A stretch of 64,000 bases of DNA from Brasilonema sennae CENA114 (GCF_006968745.1 NZ_CP030118.1:3358654-3422653), one strand, 5' to 3'; positions 19,088-29,585 are shown, counted from the first letter of the stretch. The notes: generated by a model from the letters alone, not told the origin. Translations and numbers: made by a program.

Positions 19088-22000
19088 CTAAAACCTCTTG
19101 TGATACTCAACAACTGCCCGATTATCATCTAAGAAATTGGTAGTTGCACGCAGACGAAGGGAATTATTCAGTCGATAATTAACACCCCATTGGAAAGGAT
19201 CGTTTGTTGTCAAAATCTTGAGGCTAGAAATAGAGATCCTACGATTCAAGTCTACCCCAGCCTCCGCTGCCAACTCCAAACTTGAACTCGTCCTACCTGT
19301 TTGTACACTATCAGAAAGAATAGTTGGGAATAAACGCAGTTCACTTAAACCCAGTGCAGTACCAATTTGATTTAGAGGTTCTTGAAGATTGTTCAGTACA
19401 GCCGATCCTGCTATATTAATAAGTCCCAAAGTAGCATCGTTGTTGCTCCCTTCTTGATTATTTACATATCCACCCCCAAGCAGGGCAACAATTTCTGTTT
19501 CGGTGCGTGCAGGACTGCTTGTCAATTCTACACTTTGATCGAGTTTACTTGCAGGGCCTTGTACCCTAGCTTCGACACGAATATTTTCTAAAGCTGCCAA
19601 CCCTGTAATATTTGGTTTATTGAAGTCAGTATTTTGAAGAACGTCGAGTACTTTGGCAAATAGTTGGATGTCTAAGTTGGGGTCACGAGGTTGATTTGCC
19701 CGAAAAATAGCTTTATGCTTATACCCATTAACAAGGTTAAATCGAGTCGTAAATAAATTGACGCTTCCTCCCTTTAGCCGAATAGTTCCTTCTGGTATTG
19801 GTTCGCCAAATGAACCGTTGACGGTTAGGGAACCAGTTGCACGGAAACTAAGAATAGGTGGACGGGTAATTTCTACGTTTTTGCCTAAGTTTAACTTTAA
19901 ATCCTGAAACTTAGTGGTTGTATTGCTAACTTTCGGACTCTCTTTAGGAGTTTCTTGCTTTGCCGCCTTTAAAGGTGAGACATTCGTATCATTGCTATTT
20001 TCAGGGGTAGTTGGATTTTTAGATTCTGCAAGTGATACCTGACCATTATCTAACTGCAATTGACCACCAACCATTGGGTTAAGCGCAGAACCAGTCAAGA
20101 GCAAGTTACCACTGACATCTCCCTTGTAAAGTTCCTTAATATTCAAAGCTAATTGATTAAGGGTCACATTGAGAGGATTATTTATTTTTGTTCCTTGGTT
20201 GGCGACAGGAATTTCCCCTTGTGCCTCAACACTACCTTGGTTATTATACTTACCTCGAAGATTTTGCACGATGATGCGGTCTAAATCAAACTGCACTTTT
20301 CCTGTAATATCTGTCAACTTTCCTGGTAACGATTGAGATGAAAAGGTAGCATTATTAACAGTGGCAAGTCCATCTATGATCGGCTGTTGCCTTGTACCCC
20401 GTACCATCAGGTTTATTTCTCCCTCACCTTTTTCAAAGGCTACCTGGTTGGTTAACAGGTTTAACACTGCCAATCCTTCATTTTGCACTTTCATCTCCAG
20501 ACTAATATTATCCTTGTCTGGTTTTACGGTAGCAAAAGGTAACTGATATGGTATACTACCGGCAATCTTAACAGGTTCTGAACCAGAAACCACAACGTGA
20601 CTGCCAAAGTCCAAGCGACCATTGGCATAGTTGAAACTCGCAATTGCTGAGTCTACTGCCTTTTGATTCAGAGTCCCTTGTGCGATTTGCAATTCTCCCC
20701 TTGCCTGTGGATTTTGAATGCTCCCTGCTAACGCTGCTGTGCCGTTAAGATTACCAGTTATACCAACTGGCATTTTGACAAAATTATTCAGCACTTGTAC
20801 GGGGAAGTTGATCACTCGCAATTGACCAGATTGTTCACTACCGCCAATGTTACCTGTTAAGGCGATCAGCCGGTTCCCAGACTCAATTCGCAAAGGTAAA
20901 AATCTGAGAACACCGTTTTCAAATCTGCCTTGAGCAATCACTTGGTCTGCTTTATACAACTGCTCTAGTTTATCTCCCCGGCCCCAAACAAAGTTTTGAC
21001 CGTTTAAATTAAAGCTGACATCCAGTCCGTTCGCAGCAGCAGTATCTATGGAGACTTCACCATTGAAAGTTCCTTTTAAATCTTCTAAATCTGGTATGCG
21101 AGAAGCATCGCGACGCTGTTGTTTGTGTTGTGCGAACTGGGATTCAATTTCAGCAAAGCGGTTAAGTTGGGTTAACAAAGGCTGATTATTTGCAAGCCCG
21201 ACTGACTGAATAGAACTCAAATCCGCTGCTTTGCCATAGTTTGGTTCAGACAAACCGCGTTGGACATCTTGGAATTCGTATATCTGTAGCGCACTCAAGA
21301 TATCTTGCACCTCACCCTGAGTCACGTTAAGTTTACCTTTGATTTGCGGACCTTTGGGAGTTTGGGTGAAAGTCCCAGCCATGGCGTAACGACTAAGACC
21401 TTTGACAAATTCACCATTTGTGATGGTAGCTTGACCATCACCATAACTGAACTGTGCATTCAGGCGATCGCCTTTTATCCTACCAACTTGAGGCTTCTCA
21501 ATAGCAACATCCCCCTGTGTCGCGAATGTCTTTTGATTAACTTGAAAATCCCCAGTCAAAACTCCTGCAATTGTACCTTTACCAAGATGACTGTTAGCAG
21601 GCGGGGTAAGATTTAATATCGCTAAGGGGAAATTGTCTACTTTCACTGCCAAATTATCCCCTTGACTTTGACCGCTGGCTAATGAATCTTGCCACCGCAC
21701 TAAGAAAGAGTTGGGGCGATTGTTTGCATCTGTGTTCACAGTAATGCGATCGCGTTTACCTGTGACATCTAAATTTAAACCCTGTCCCTGTCCCGACTGA
21801 ATATTCCCAGTTAAAACCGACTCAAAAGGCAATTGATTCACCACCAAGTCGCGTAACCTGAGTTCTCCTTGTATATTTGGTGCTGGTAGTGTGCCGTTGA
21901 TTCTCCCACCAAAATCGGCTTTACCGGTTAAGCCTACACTCTTGGATAAGGGTATTGGCAACTTTTGCAGATTCAAATTTTGTGCCTGAACGTTCAAATT

Positions 22001-24916
22001 GAATTCAGTAATTTCTGCTATACGTTCCCCACTAGATTTGGCTAAAATGTAACCATTAGCATTCAAATCCGGGGAAGTGGCTCGCTCAATGTTCAGCTTT
22101 TGTCCATCCCAACCAACAGCTGCTGTGAGTGGTTGCTCAATACCACCAAGACCTTGAGAAAACTGTACCTGACCAGAGGCACGCACGTTAGATATCTTGA
22201 AAGCTCCCACGGTGCCTGCGACTTGCAGCTTACCACCGAACTGCCCCCGCAGCTGCTGCGACAACCGTTTTAATTCCACACCAGAAGCATCAACCACAGC
22301 CTGATAGCGACCATCTGCCACTTGAATACTGGAAGCAGTCACAGTGCCATTTGCGACATTTAGTCGCGCCTGACCTGTCGCTTTTATCGCTTGTGGCTGA
22401 GACGAATTAATGAGACCAGCAACATTGAATTGACCACTTAAATTACCGTTCAACTGCGGTGATACTTGTGTCAAACGCTGCAATGGTACGTTATTTGCTT
22501 GAAGTTGCATTTGATAACGACCGTTAGCAAGTTCAATGTTAGAGGCGCTGACTGTGTTACTTCCAAAATTCACACGTGCTTGTCCTGTCGCTGTCACAGC
22601 TTCTGGTTTGAAAGATTCAACTGAACCAGCAACGTTGAACTGTCCGGTTAATTTTCCCTGAAATTGTGATGGTGATTGTGCTAACTGTTTCAAATCAACG
22701 TCATTAGCGTTAAGTTGTGCTTTGTACAAACCCTCTGCCACTTGGATTTTAGAAGCTGTAATTGCGCCACCCGCAACTAATAGCCGTCCTTCGCCCGTCG
22801 CATGCAATGTTTTGAGGTTGAAAGCGTTTGTGTTTCCTGAAACTTGGAACTTACCCGCTAATGGTCCTTGTAAACTTGGAGGCGCTTGTTTTAGTAAGCG
22901 TCCCAACTGTACACCATTTGCAATTAATTGAGCAGAAAAGCTTTCCTCACCAAATTGAATGTTAGAAATGGCAACTGTGCCACCTGCAAGTTGAACTTTT
23001 GTGTTATCTGTGGTGCGAATCGTGGCAACTTTGAATGGGGCTGAGGTTCCTGATAAGATCAGACGACCGTTGAACCGTGCGTCATCAACAGAGACGTTTT
23101 GTACTTGGCTGGGGTTGACAAAACGCTGCACTTGTAGTTGTGAGGTATCGGCGATCGCCTCCCAACGCTGATTAGCCCAATTGCCAGCAATTTGCACTTT
23201 ACCACCAGCAACATTAAGATCAACATTCCGGAAAGAAACAGATTTGTCTGGGGCGATGATAGTTTCTCCGCTTCCGGGGTAGGTTGCTTGGGGTGCTTGC
23301 CATTGTACTGTTGTCTGAACCTTGTTATCACTGCCAATCATCTGGGCTGTACCTGAGACAGTACCAATTTGAAATGCAGGTTTTGCGTCATAAACAGAGG
23401 CTATCGCATCTCCCGGAACGTTCTTTGCTGTGACGTTAAAGTTGATTTGAGGAATTTTGTTAACAAATTGAACTTTACCAGCGCCTGTGATTTCACCACC
23501 GACTGCGGCTTTACCCTGAATATTTTTAAAAGTTATGACAGAAGCAACAGGAGAAAACTCAAACTGTGTGCTGACAGTATTAAAATCGACTTTATCAATT
23601 TTTGCTGTTTTGATGGTAGCGACTGTGCCAGAGAGAATTGGATTGGTAGTTGGTCCAACAAGCTGTAAGTTTGCCTTAACTTCCCCAATTGTCGGTACTG
23701 GCAATTTTACCTTGAGAGTTTCGCGGGCATCTGCTACATTCACCGAATTCACACGTGCAACCAGGTTGTAGCCTGCTTTTCGGTCAATGGTACCGCTACT
23801 TACCAAGGGGATTTTGCCATAACCCGCAGAGACATTCTCTAACTGCATTTCGGTTTTTTCAAACCGCAGGTGACCTTGAGAATTCGTAAATGGTTGTGGC
23901 ATTCGGGGAACTTGAAGTTGAACCCCTTGCAAAGTAGCATTACCGAAAATGAGCGGGTTTTGCTGTTTTTGTTTGAGTTGAATGTTGAGAATTTTCAGAT
24001 CACCCTCAACTCGACCTGCTTGAAATTGTATGGGTAACTTAACGATGCGAGAAATCTCAGTAGCAAGCAAGTTTTGCCCACGCAGGGACTCTAAATTAAT
24101 TTCTTGTGTCTTTGGACGAAGGTCTCCCTGTATGGAAACGTTACCACCATTATTTGATTCTCCACCCAAATCAAATTTTATTAGTTTGTAGTTTTCTAAT
24201 AGCTCTGCAGTTCCGTTGATTTGTGAGAATGCTACGGAGGAGGGAGGGAGTGTTACCGTTTGCGCAGCACCTCCTGCGGGGCTAGGGAGCCGTAGGCTGG
24301 GAGAGAGGGAAGGAGGGAGAGCTTCTTTACCTTTCTCACTGTTGTTTTCTCTGGTTTGTTGTACCCCAAGTTCCTCTACTTTCCTCTCCTGCGGTACCAA
24401 GATCAGCTTGGCATTGCGAAATCGCAGTTTGTCTAAATTTGTTTTAATCGGTCCTTTTTGAGGTGAGGGGATTATTTTTGTGGTTAGCCAGCGCCCTTGT
24501 TGATCTTGTTTAATGTAAACATCTGGGTTGACTAAGGTGACGTCTAGGTTGAGCTTTCGCTTAAACAACAACTGTAATGGATCAAAACCTACCTCCACAC
24601 CCTCGACTGTAACTTTATCTGGATCTATAGATGTTGCTGGGATGGCTGAAGCTCCAAATTTCACTCCTGTAAGCGATAGTTGCTTGACCTGTCCCAGTTC
24701 TACTGGACGGTTCAGTGTAGTGGTAAGATTGCTTTGCGCCAGTGGCACTAATTCTTTATGAATCAAATTCCACAGTCGCCAAGTACTGCCGAGAATTCCA
24801 ATAAACAAAATTCCGCCCAAGGCAATGCCACTACGATTTAAAATCAGCAGCCATTGATACTTTTTATAAAAATGGAGGGATTGGGAGTGATCATCTGGAT
24901 TAAAAGCTTTGGTCAT
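19088..24916 (-). CDS. TamB/TIC236-like translocation and assembly protein (DUF490)
   Basis: About 1942 residues from ATG 24916. One transmembrane helix near residues 25-50 (LILNRSGIALGGILFIGILG) anchors it in the plasma membrane. The rest is a long repetitive beta structure reaching across the periplasm. Residues about 600-950 hold four or five copies of a roughly 90-residue unit (GQFNVAGSVESFKPEAVTAT, GRYQMQLQANNVPLQRL). The C-terminal DUF490 block ends with LNNSLRLRATTNFLDDNRAV and a terminal Phe. TamB-type proteins move lipids or help assemble outer-membrane proteins; the plastid homologue is TIC236. A Ser/Pro-rich insert near residues 195-225 is encoded by GC-rich repeat DNA. Confidence 0.92.
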   Translation of the reverse strand: MTKAFNPDDHSQSLHFYKKYQWLLILNRSGIALGGILFIGILGSTWRLWNLIHKELVPLAQSNLTTTLNRPVELGQVKQLSLTGVKFGASAIPATSIDPDKVTVEGVEVGFDPLQLLFKRKLNLDVTLVNPDVYIKQDQQGRWLTTKIIPSPQKGPIKTNLDKLRFRNAKLILVPQERKVEELGVQQTRENNSEKGKEALPPSLSPSLRLPSPAGGAAQTVTLPPSSVAFSQINGTAELLENYKLIKFDLGGESNNGGNVSIQGDLRPKTQEINLESLRGQNLLATEISRIVKLPIQFQAGRVEGDLKILNIQLKQKQQNPLIFGNATLQGVQLQVPRMPQPFTNSQGHLRFEKTEMQLENVSAGYGKIPLVSSGTIDRKAGYNLVARVNSVNVADARETLKVKLPVPTIGEVKANLQLVGPTTNPILSGTVATIKTAKIDKVDFNTVSTQFEFSPVASVITFKNIQGKAAVGGEITGAGKVQFVNKIPQINFNVTAKNVPGDAIASVYDAKPAFQIGTVSGTAQMIGSDNKVQTTVQWQAPQATYPGSGETIIAPDKSVSFRNVDLNVAGGKVQIAGNWANQRWEAIADTSQLQVQRFVNPSQVQNVSVDDARFNGRLILSGTSAPFKVATIRTTDNTKVQLAGGTVAISNIQFGEESFSAQLIANGVQLGRLLKQAPPSLQGPLAGKFQVSGNTNAFNLKTLHATGEGRLLVAGGAITASKIQVAEGLYKAQLNANDVDLKQLAQSPSQFQGKLTGQFNVAGSVESFKPEAVTATGQARVNFGSNTVSASNIELANGRYQMQLQANNVPLQRLTQVSPQLNGNLSGQFNVAGLINSSQPQAIKATGQARLNVANGTVTASSIQVADGRYQAVVDASGVELKRLSQQLRGQFGGKLQVAGTVGAFKISNVRASGQVQFSQGLGGIEQPLTAAVGWDGQKLNIERATSPDLNANGYILAKSSGERIAEITEFNLNVQAQNLNLQKLPIPLSKSVGLTGKADFGGRINGTLPAPNIQGELRLRDLVVNQLPFESVLTGNIQSGQGQGLNLDVTGKRDRITVNTDANNRPNSFLVRWQDSLASGQSQGDNLAVKVDNFPLAILNLTPPANSHLGKGTIAGVLTGDFQVNQKTFATQGDVAIEKPQVGRIKGDRLNAQFSYGDGQATITNGEFVKGLSRYAMAGTFTQTPKGPQIKGKLNVTQGEVQDILSALQIYEFQDVQRGLSEPNYGKAADLSSIQSVGLANNQPLLTQLNRFAEIESQFAQHKQQRRDASRIPDLEDLKGTFNGEVSIDTAAANGLDVSFNLNGQNFVWGRGDKLEQLYKADQVIAQGRFENGVLRFLPLRIESGNRLIALTGNIGGSEQSGQLRVINFPVQVLNNFVKMPVGITGNLNGTAALAGSIQNPQARGELQIAQGTLNQKAVDSAIASFNYANGRLDFGSHVVVSGSEPVKIAGSIPYQLPFATVKPDKDNISLEMKVQNEGLAVLNLLTNQVAFEKGEGEINLMVRGTRQQPIIDGLATVNNATFSSQSLPGKLTDITGKVQFDLDRIIVQNLRGKYNNQGSVEAQGEIPVANQGTKINNPLNVTLNQLALNIKELYKGDVSGNLLLTGSALNPMVGGQLQLDNGQVSLAESKNPTTPENSNDTNVSPLKAAKQETPKESPKVSNTTTKFQDLKLNLGKNVEITRPPILSFRATGSLTVNGSFGEPIPEGTIRLKGGSVNLFTTRFNLVNGYKHKAIFRANQPRDPNLDIQLFAKVLDVLQNTDFNKPNITGLAALENIRVEARVQGPASKLDQSVELTSSPARTETEIVALLGGGYVNNQEGSNNDATLGLINIAGSAVLNNLQEPLNQIGTALGLSELRLFPTILSDSVQTGRTSSSLELAAEAGVDLNRRISISSLKILTTNDPFQWGVNYRLNNSLRLRATTNFLDDNRAVVEYHKRF

Positions 24917-25104
24917 GTCGTCTCTCACTACTGACTAACCGAAACAGTCTTGAGCGCCGAGTGTAAATTCTGAAAGTGTTATCAGTTTACATTCTTTGAG
25001 AGACTCAGCGCTCAGAAAGAGGTTTAAAGCCTATGCTAGTTGCATAATAGTCGCTTTCAGGAAAAACGCCACTTGCACTGAATACTGGTAAACCCAAATC
25101 CAGC
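24917..25104. promoter_or_regulatory. Upstream region of the TamB gene
   Basis: About 190 bases between the TamB start and the GC-rich repeat field. It presumably holds the TamB promoter. No operator or riboswitch is recognised. The bases just right of it already show the repeat family signature. Confidence 0.3.
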
Positions 25105-25500
25105 AGTGGCTCAACGGACAGATGCGCGACTGTCAGGAGACCCGCCCACCGTGAGACAGCGCTATGCAGGAGGGGAGCCAGTGCGTTGCGGTGAGACCAC
25201 TGCTGCAGGAGGGTTTCCCGACCTAGGCATCTGGCGTAAGCGCAAAGCGCACGCTGCGCGTTCGCTCTTAGCGTGCGCTTGCGCTTACGCCGTAAGGCGT
25301 GCGCTTTGCGCATACCCGAAGGGGGGTTCCCAAGGCAGCTTTTGGGGGGAAGCGGGGGAACATAACGTGCCGCCCCGTTGTAGCACTTGGCGTTCTCCCG
25401 ACCTAGGCGACTGCGTTCGAGCAAAGCCCATGCCGCAGGCATACCCGAAGGGAACTGTCCTCCCCTACACAGCATTGTGCTGTGTAACGTGCTTGTTGCC
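25105..25500. repeat. GC-rich interspersed repeat field
   Basis: About 400 bases of tandemly joined GC-rich elements. They include GGAGGGTTTCCCGACCTAGG, CATCTGGCG, GAGCCAGTGCGTTGCGGTGA and palindromes such as GCGCAAAGCGCACGCTGCGCG around 25235-25310. The same words recur at 3.4, 13.6, 54.0, 56.1 and 63.2-64 kb. Both strands stay open for more than 100 codons, but the translations are only repeat-encoded. No gene is called. Confidence 0.8.
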
Positions 25501-26073
25501 TTAAGTTTGGGAAATTTCTTAGGCGAAAAACTAACGGCATTTACATCAAGTGGGTACAGCCGCTCACAGCACTGTGTCCAGAATTTATTTGTGGAGCCAT
25601 CATAGCCTTTTTTCCTGATTTTATCCCCCGAATATATCTGTAAGGATTTATTCAGAACTTAGCACTCAAGATACGGATGAAACTGCCACATTGGTAGAAC
25701 TGATTGGTACACAATTAATTGCGCCTACTCCAGGATAACCGACGATACAAAAGACGGCAGGAGTTTTTTATCAGTATTCGTAAGAAAAGAGGGAACGCTT
25801 AACAGGGAACAGGCAACAAAAGGGATGATGTTTGTTGAAAGCGCCCCAGGGGGGACGCACCACCCGCTACGAATCGAAAAAACACTCTTTTCCCCTACAC
25901 CCCTGTGTTTGTTGAGAGACTAGTCACTTTCTTGAAGAAAATTATTGATATTGTGGTCTTTACCTTGTCAGGAAAATATTAAGATTTGATAAAAAAGTGA
26001 AAATTTTTGCTTCGACTTTTCATTGGACGCCTTCTAGAACTTTAATTAAAAATAGATCAAAAATGTAAGATTA
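25501..26073. other. Intergenic, one possible coding remnant
   Basis: 570 bases upstream of the DUF3110 gene. A short open stretch on the plus strand at 25615-25739 ends with LVELIGTQLIAPTPG and a TAA, and could be the tail of a lost gene. A CCCCAGGGGGGACGC patch at 25847-25862 is repeat-like. The last 100 bases probably carry the promoter of the next gene. Confidence 0.35.
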
Positions 26074-26496
26074 ATGATTACACCCATGCGTGTTTTTGTA
26101 CTACTGTTTAATGCTCGGACAGAAAATGAGGGAATCCACACAATTCAGGTGGGCGATCGCAATAAAGTTCTGATGTTCGAGTCAGAAGACGACGCGACAC
26201 GCTTTGCCCTCATGCTGGAAGCTCAAGATTTCCTCTCACCAACTGTAGAGGCGATTGATTCAGAGGAAGTGAAAGAATTTTGTCAAGGTGCGGATTACGA
26301 TTGGGAAATTGTCCCAAATGACAGTGCTTTGGCAATTCCCCCAGAAGTCAACGTTGATGAAACAGACTGGAAACTAGAGTCCCAGGAGAATGTTGCTGAG
26401 GAAACTCTGCCTCGCAGCCAGGAGTCGCAGGAAAAACCGGAAATTTCTGATTCGGAACTAGACAGCATTCGCCGGAAACTGGAAGGATTACTGTAG
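26074..26496 (+). CDS. DUF3110 domain protein
   Basis: A 140-residue protein. Residues 5-95 match the cyanobacterial and plastid DUF3110 domain: MRVFVLLFNARTENEGIHTI, then FESEDDATRFALMLEAQDF, then FCQGADYDWEIVP. The rest is an acidic, probably disordered tail ending in a short helix (SELDSIRRKLEGLL). The function of the family is not known. Start ATG 26074 is used; ATG 26086 (MRVFVLL) is equally plausible. murQ follows about 110 bases later. Confidence 0.85.
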   Translation: MITPMRVFVLLFNARTENEGIHTIQVGDRNKVLMFESEDDATRFALMLEAQDFLSPTVEAIDSEEVKEFCQGADYDWEIVPNDSALAIPPEVNVDETDWKLESQENVAEETLPRSQESQEKPEISDSELDSIRRKLEGLL

Positions 26497-26608
26497 TAAG
26501 TCATTAGTCACTAGTCACTACTGATGACTGATTACAAATAAACTGTAGTACTTCCGGAAAACCCGCTCACAGTACTGCTTTTCAATTGCACTTTGGACAA
26601 AAAAACAA

Positions 26609-27538
26609 ATGACGACGAATTTACAGGGGCGCGGTCATCTTTTGACAGAGCAGGTTAATCCTGACAGTCTTAATTTAGACCAACTAAGTTCTGTTGAACT
26701 GGTAGAGTTATTCAATCGCGAAGATGCAAAGGCAGTGGCAGCAGTAGGTGCAGCTAAAGTTCAGTTGGCTCAAGCGATTGAACGTACTGCCGAATGTTTG
26801 CGCAACGGGGGACGCCTTTTTTACATCGGAGCGGGGACAAGTGGTCGGTTAGGAGTGTTAGACGCTGCAGAGTGTCCACCTACTTTTTGTACACCCCCAG
26901 AGATGGTACAGGGAATTATTGCGGGTGGTGCGGGTGCACTAGTCCGTAGTTCGGAAGATTTGGAAGACAGCGCTGAAGATGGTGAGGCGGCGATCGCCCA
27001 ACGACAAATCACCCAACTTGATGTAGTGGTTGGGATTACAGCCGGTGGAACAACACCTTTTGTTCATGGCGCGATGAGTGCTGCTCGTCAGCGAGGAGCA
27101 ACTACTATATTTATAGCCTGCGTCCCTGTTGAACAAGTGGAGTGTGAGGCTGATATTGATATTCGCTTGTTGACTGGACCAGAGATTCTTGCAGGTTCAA
27201 CTCGTCTCAAAGCGGGTACAGTCACTAAACTTGCTTTAAATACCCTGTCTACAGGTGTGATGGTGAAGTTGGGTAAAGTTTATGGCAATCGCATGGTGGA
27301 TGTGGCGGTAACGAATCAAAAGTTACGCGATCGCGCTATGCGTATTTTACAAGACCTCACAGGTTTAAGTCGAGAAGCCGCTGGTTTTTTATTGGAACGC
27401 AGTGGTAAGTGGGTAAAGTTGGCGCTATTGATGCATTGGACTGGTTTGGAAAAAGAGGAGGGCTTACAACTCTTGTCACAATACCAAGGTAATCTCAGGG
27501 CGGCTGTTGCTAGTTATAAAAACAACGAGCAAACCTGA
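26609..27538 (+). CDS. murQ: N-acetylmuramic acid 6-phosphate etherase
   Basis: A 309-residue MurQ, which cleaves the lactyl ether of MurNAc-6-phosphate during peptidoglycan recycling. The SIS fold shows RLFYIGAGTSGRLGVLDAAE, CPPTFCTPPEMVQGIIAGG, VVGITAGGTTPFVHGAM and ILAGSTRLKAGTVTKLALN, all close to the family norm. Length is typical. No phosphotransferase MurP or AnmK is adjacent. Confidence 0.96.
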   Translation: MTTNLQGRGHLLTEQVNPDSLNLDQLSSVELVELFNREDAKAVAAVGAAKVQLAQAIERTAECLRNGGRLFYIGAGTSGRLGVLDAAECPPTFCTPPEMVQGIIAGGAGALVRSSEDLEDSAEDGEAAIAQRQITQLDVVVGITAGGTTPFVHGAMSAARQRGATTIFIACVPVEQVECEADIDIRLLTGPEILAGSTRLKAGTVTKLALNTLSTGVMVKLGKVYGNRMVDVAVTNQKLRDRAMRILQDLTGLSREAAGFLLERSGKWVKLALLMHWTGLEKEEGLQLLSQYQGNLRAAVASYKNNEQT

Positions 27539-27561
27539 ACATTCTACTTCGAGTTACAACT

Positions 27562-27614
27562 AAAAAAGTGAGAAATGAGGAGTCACTTATTCCTCACTTA
27601 CAACTTTTTTTTTT
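27562..27614 (+). terminator. Intrinsic terminator after murQ
   Basis: AAGTGAG pairs with CTCACTT at the base, and the inner GAGGAGTCACTTATTCCTC adds further pairing. A run of T residues (27604-27614) follows directly. It lies 24 bases after the murQ stop. Confidence 0.75.
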
Positions 27615-27926
27615 GATTGACAAGGTTTTGACTTATTTTTTCTAATTATCTTAGAACAATCACTAAAACTTTATAATTAATTAATTTATCAAACATAAAG
27701 ATACTTTATATAAAAATTCCTTCTTGAGAGATACGTAAAAATGATTTTATTATCTCTTGAGGATGATTGGCTAGTTTGTTTCTAAATTAGAAAATACTAA
27801 TGACTGCCGGAATTGATTAAACACTTGCTAATCACTATAAGTTAATCGCTTTGAGCCATTATCCTTATAGTCATTAGTAACTTAAATTTTGTCTTTTTTC
27901 AATGCATCTCCTTTTATATACTCACT
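27615..27926. other. AT-rich leader before the first GH13 gene
   Basis: About 310 very AT-rich bases, presumably the promoter and 5' leader of the GH13 gene. No ORF, repeat or recognised regulatory site is seen. The second GH13 gene at 49807 has a similarly AT-rich leader. Confidence 0.35.
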
Positions 27927-29585
27927 ATGGCAAAGCCAATTGAATTTAATTTATTTGCACCTTACAACGAAGCAGCTTCTTTAATTGGTTCTTTTTCTGA
28001 TTGGAAACCAATTTCAATGAAAAAACGTGAGGATGGTTATTTTCGCACAACCGTTGAATTAGAAGATGGTGATTATAAATATAAATTTCGTGTGCAGTCA
28101 AAGTCTTGGTTTTTTGAACAAGACCAATGGGTAGATGTCACAGACCCCTATGCAACTGATATTGATGAAATGAGTGGGAATGATGACAGTGTTGTACATA
28201 TAAAAGATGGGGAACGTGTTGTAGATACTTACGTTTGGCAACACGACGATAAACATCTGCCCGCAAACGAGGAATTAGTTATTTATGAATTGCACGTTGG
28301 TGACTTTTCTGGAGGAGAAGATGATCCACATGCACGAGGAAAGTACAAGCACGTCGTTGAGAAGTTAGATTACCTCAGTGAACTGGGAATTAATGCGGTT
28401 GAGTTAATGCCAGTTAAAGAATATCCAGGAGATTATAGTTGGGGTTACAATCCACGCCACTTCTTTGCCCCAGAATCAAGTTACGGTCCGACATCGGGAT
28501 TAAAAAATCTTGTTGATGAGTGCCATGCAAGAGGAATTCGTGTGATTATGGATGGTATTTATAACCATTCAGAATCATCAGCTCCATTAACACAAATTGA
28601 CCACGATTATTGGTATCATCATGAGCCTCGCGATCCCGATAATAACTGGGGACCAGAATTTAATTACGAACACTATGATGAAAATTTAGAGACTTATCCT
28701 GCTCGCAAATTTATTGGCGATACAGTTCGTTATTGGGTTAGTGAGTATCACCTTGATGGAATTCGCTACGATGCAGCACGGCAAATTGCTAACTATGATT
28801 TCATGCACTGGATAACCGAAGAAGCCAGAGATACTGCCAGCATGAAGCCTTTTTATAACATTGCCGAACATATTCCAGAAACGACCAGTATCACCAACGC
28901 TGATGGACCAATGGATGGCTGCTGGCATGATAGTTTCTATCATTGTATTAAGGATCATATCTGTGGTAACACCTTTGATTTAGAACGCCTCAAAGATGCG
29001 ATCGACGCAAAGCGTCAAGGCTTCATGGGTGCTACAAATGTTGTGAATTACCTCACCAACCATGATCATGATCGCTTAATGGTGGAATTGGGTAACAACA
29101 ATATCTTTGATGAAGAAGCTTTTAGGCGGTTGAAGTTGGGAGCTGCTATCCTTTTAACAGCAATGGGTATACCCATGCTTTGGATGGGTCAGGAGTTTGG
29201 CGAGTACAAGCCGAATACACAAGAATCATCTAAAATTGAATGGGGATTGCTAGGTAATGATTTGAATCGTAACTTGTTTGAATACTACAAAGGCTTAATA
29301 CACCTGCGTAAAAGCAATCATGCTCTCTACACAGAAAATGTTGATTTCATTCACGAAAATCCAGAAGATAAAGTATTAGCTTATAGCCGTTGGAACGATG
29401 AAGGTTCTCGTGTTGTGGTTGTGGCGAATTTCTCAGAAAACTTCTTAGGTGGGTATCAAGTTTCTAACTTCTCCAACAATGGCAAATGGCACGAGTGGAC
29501 AGGCAATTATGATGTAGAAGCTAGCGACAATAGCATTACGATTGATATTGGACCATACGAAGCTAAGGTGTTTGTTTGGCAGTAA
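27927..29585 (+). CDS. GH13 alpha-amylase-family protein with N-terminal CBM48-like domain
   Basis: A 552-residue protein. Residues 5-60 resemble a CBM48/isoamylase N-domain (FAPYNEAASLIGSFSDWKPI). The TIM barrel follows, with catalytic residues of clan GH-H: the nucleophile Asp in DGIRYDAARQIAN, the acid Glu in YNIAEHIPET, and the Asp in YLTNHDHDR. MDGIYNHSE and GYNPRHFFAPESSYG are substrate-pocket motifs of branching-enzyme-like and trehalohydrolase-like GH13 members. It is shorter than GlgB (about 760). A cytosolic glucan-modifying role is likely. A paralogue lies at 49807. Confidence 0.85.
   Translation: MAKPIEFNLFAPYNEAASLIGSFSDWKPISMKKREDGYFRTTVELEDGDYKYKFRVQSKSWFFEQDQWVDVTDPYATDIDEMSGNDDSVVHIKDGERVVDTYVWQHDDKHLPANEELVIYELHVGDFSGGEDDPHARGKYKHVVEKLDYLSELGINAVELMPVKEYPGDYSWGYNPRHFFAPESSYGPTSGLKNLVDECHARGIRVIMDGIYNHSESSAPLTQIDHDYWYHHEPRDPDNNWGPEFNYEHYDENLETYPARKFIGDTVRYWVSEYHLDGIRYDAARQIANYDFMHWITEEARDTASMKPFYNIAEHIPETTSITNADGPMDGCWHDSFYHCIKDHICGNTFDLERLKDAIDAKRQGFMGATNVVNYLTNHDHDRLMVELGNNNIFDEEAFRRLKLGAAILLTAMGIPMLWMGQEFGEYKPNTQESSKIEWGLLGNDLNRNLFEYYKGLIHLRKSNHALYTENVDFIHENPEDKVLAYSRWNDEGSRVVVVANFSENFLGGYQVSNFSNNGKWHEWTGNYDVEASDNSITIDIGPYEAKVFVWQ

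Noticed and set aside
25106..25504. Open frames of more than 130 codons on both strands
   Set aside because: They lie wholly within the GC-rich interspersed repeat, and their translations recur at other repeat sites in different frames. No ribosome binding site or protein-like composition.
25615..25739. A short protein-like stretch ending LVELIGTQLIAPTPG
   Set aside because: No start codon, no family recognised and only about 40 codons. It may be a gene remnant, but the evidence is too thin for a feature of its own.
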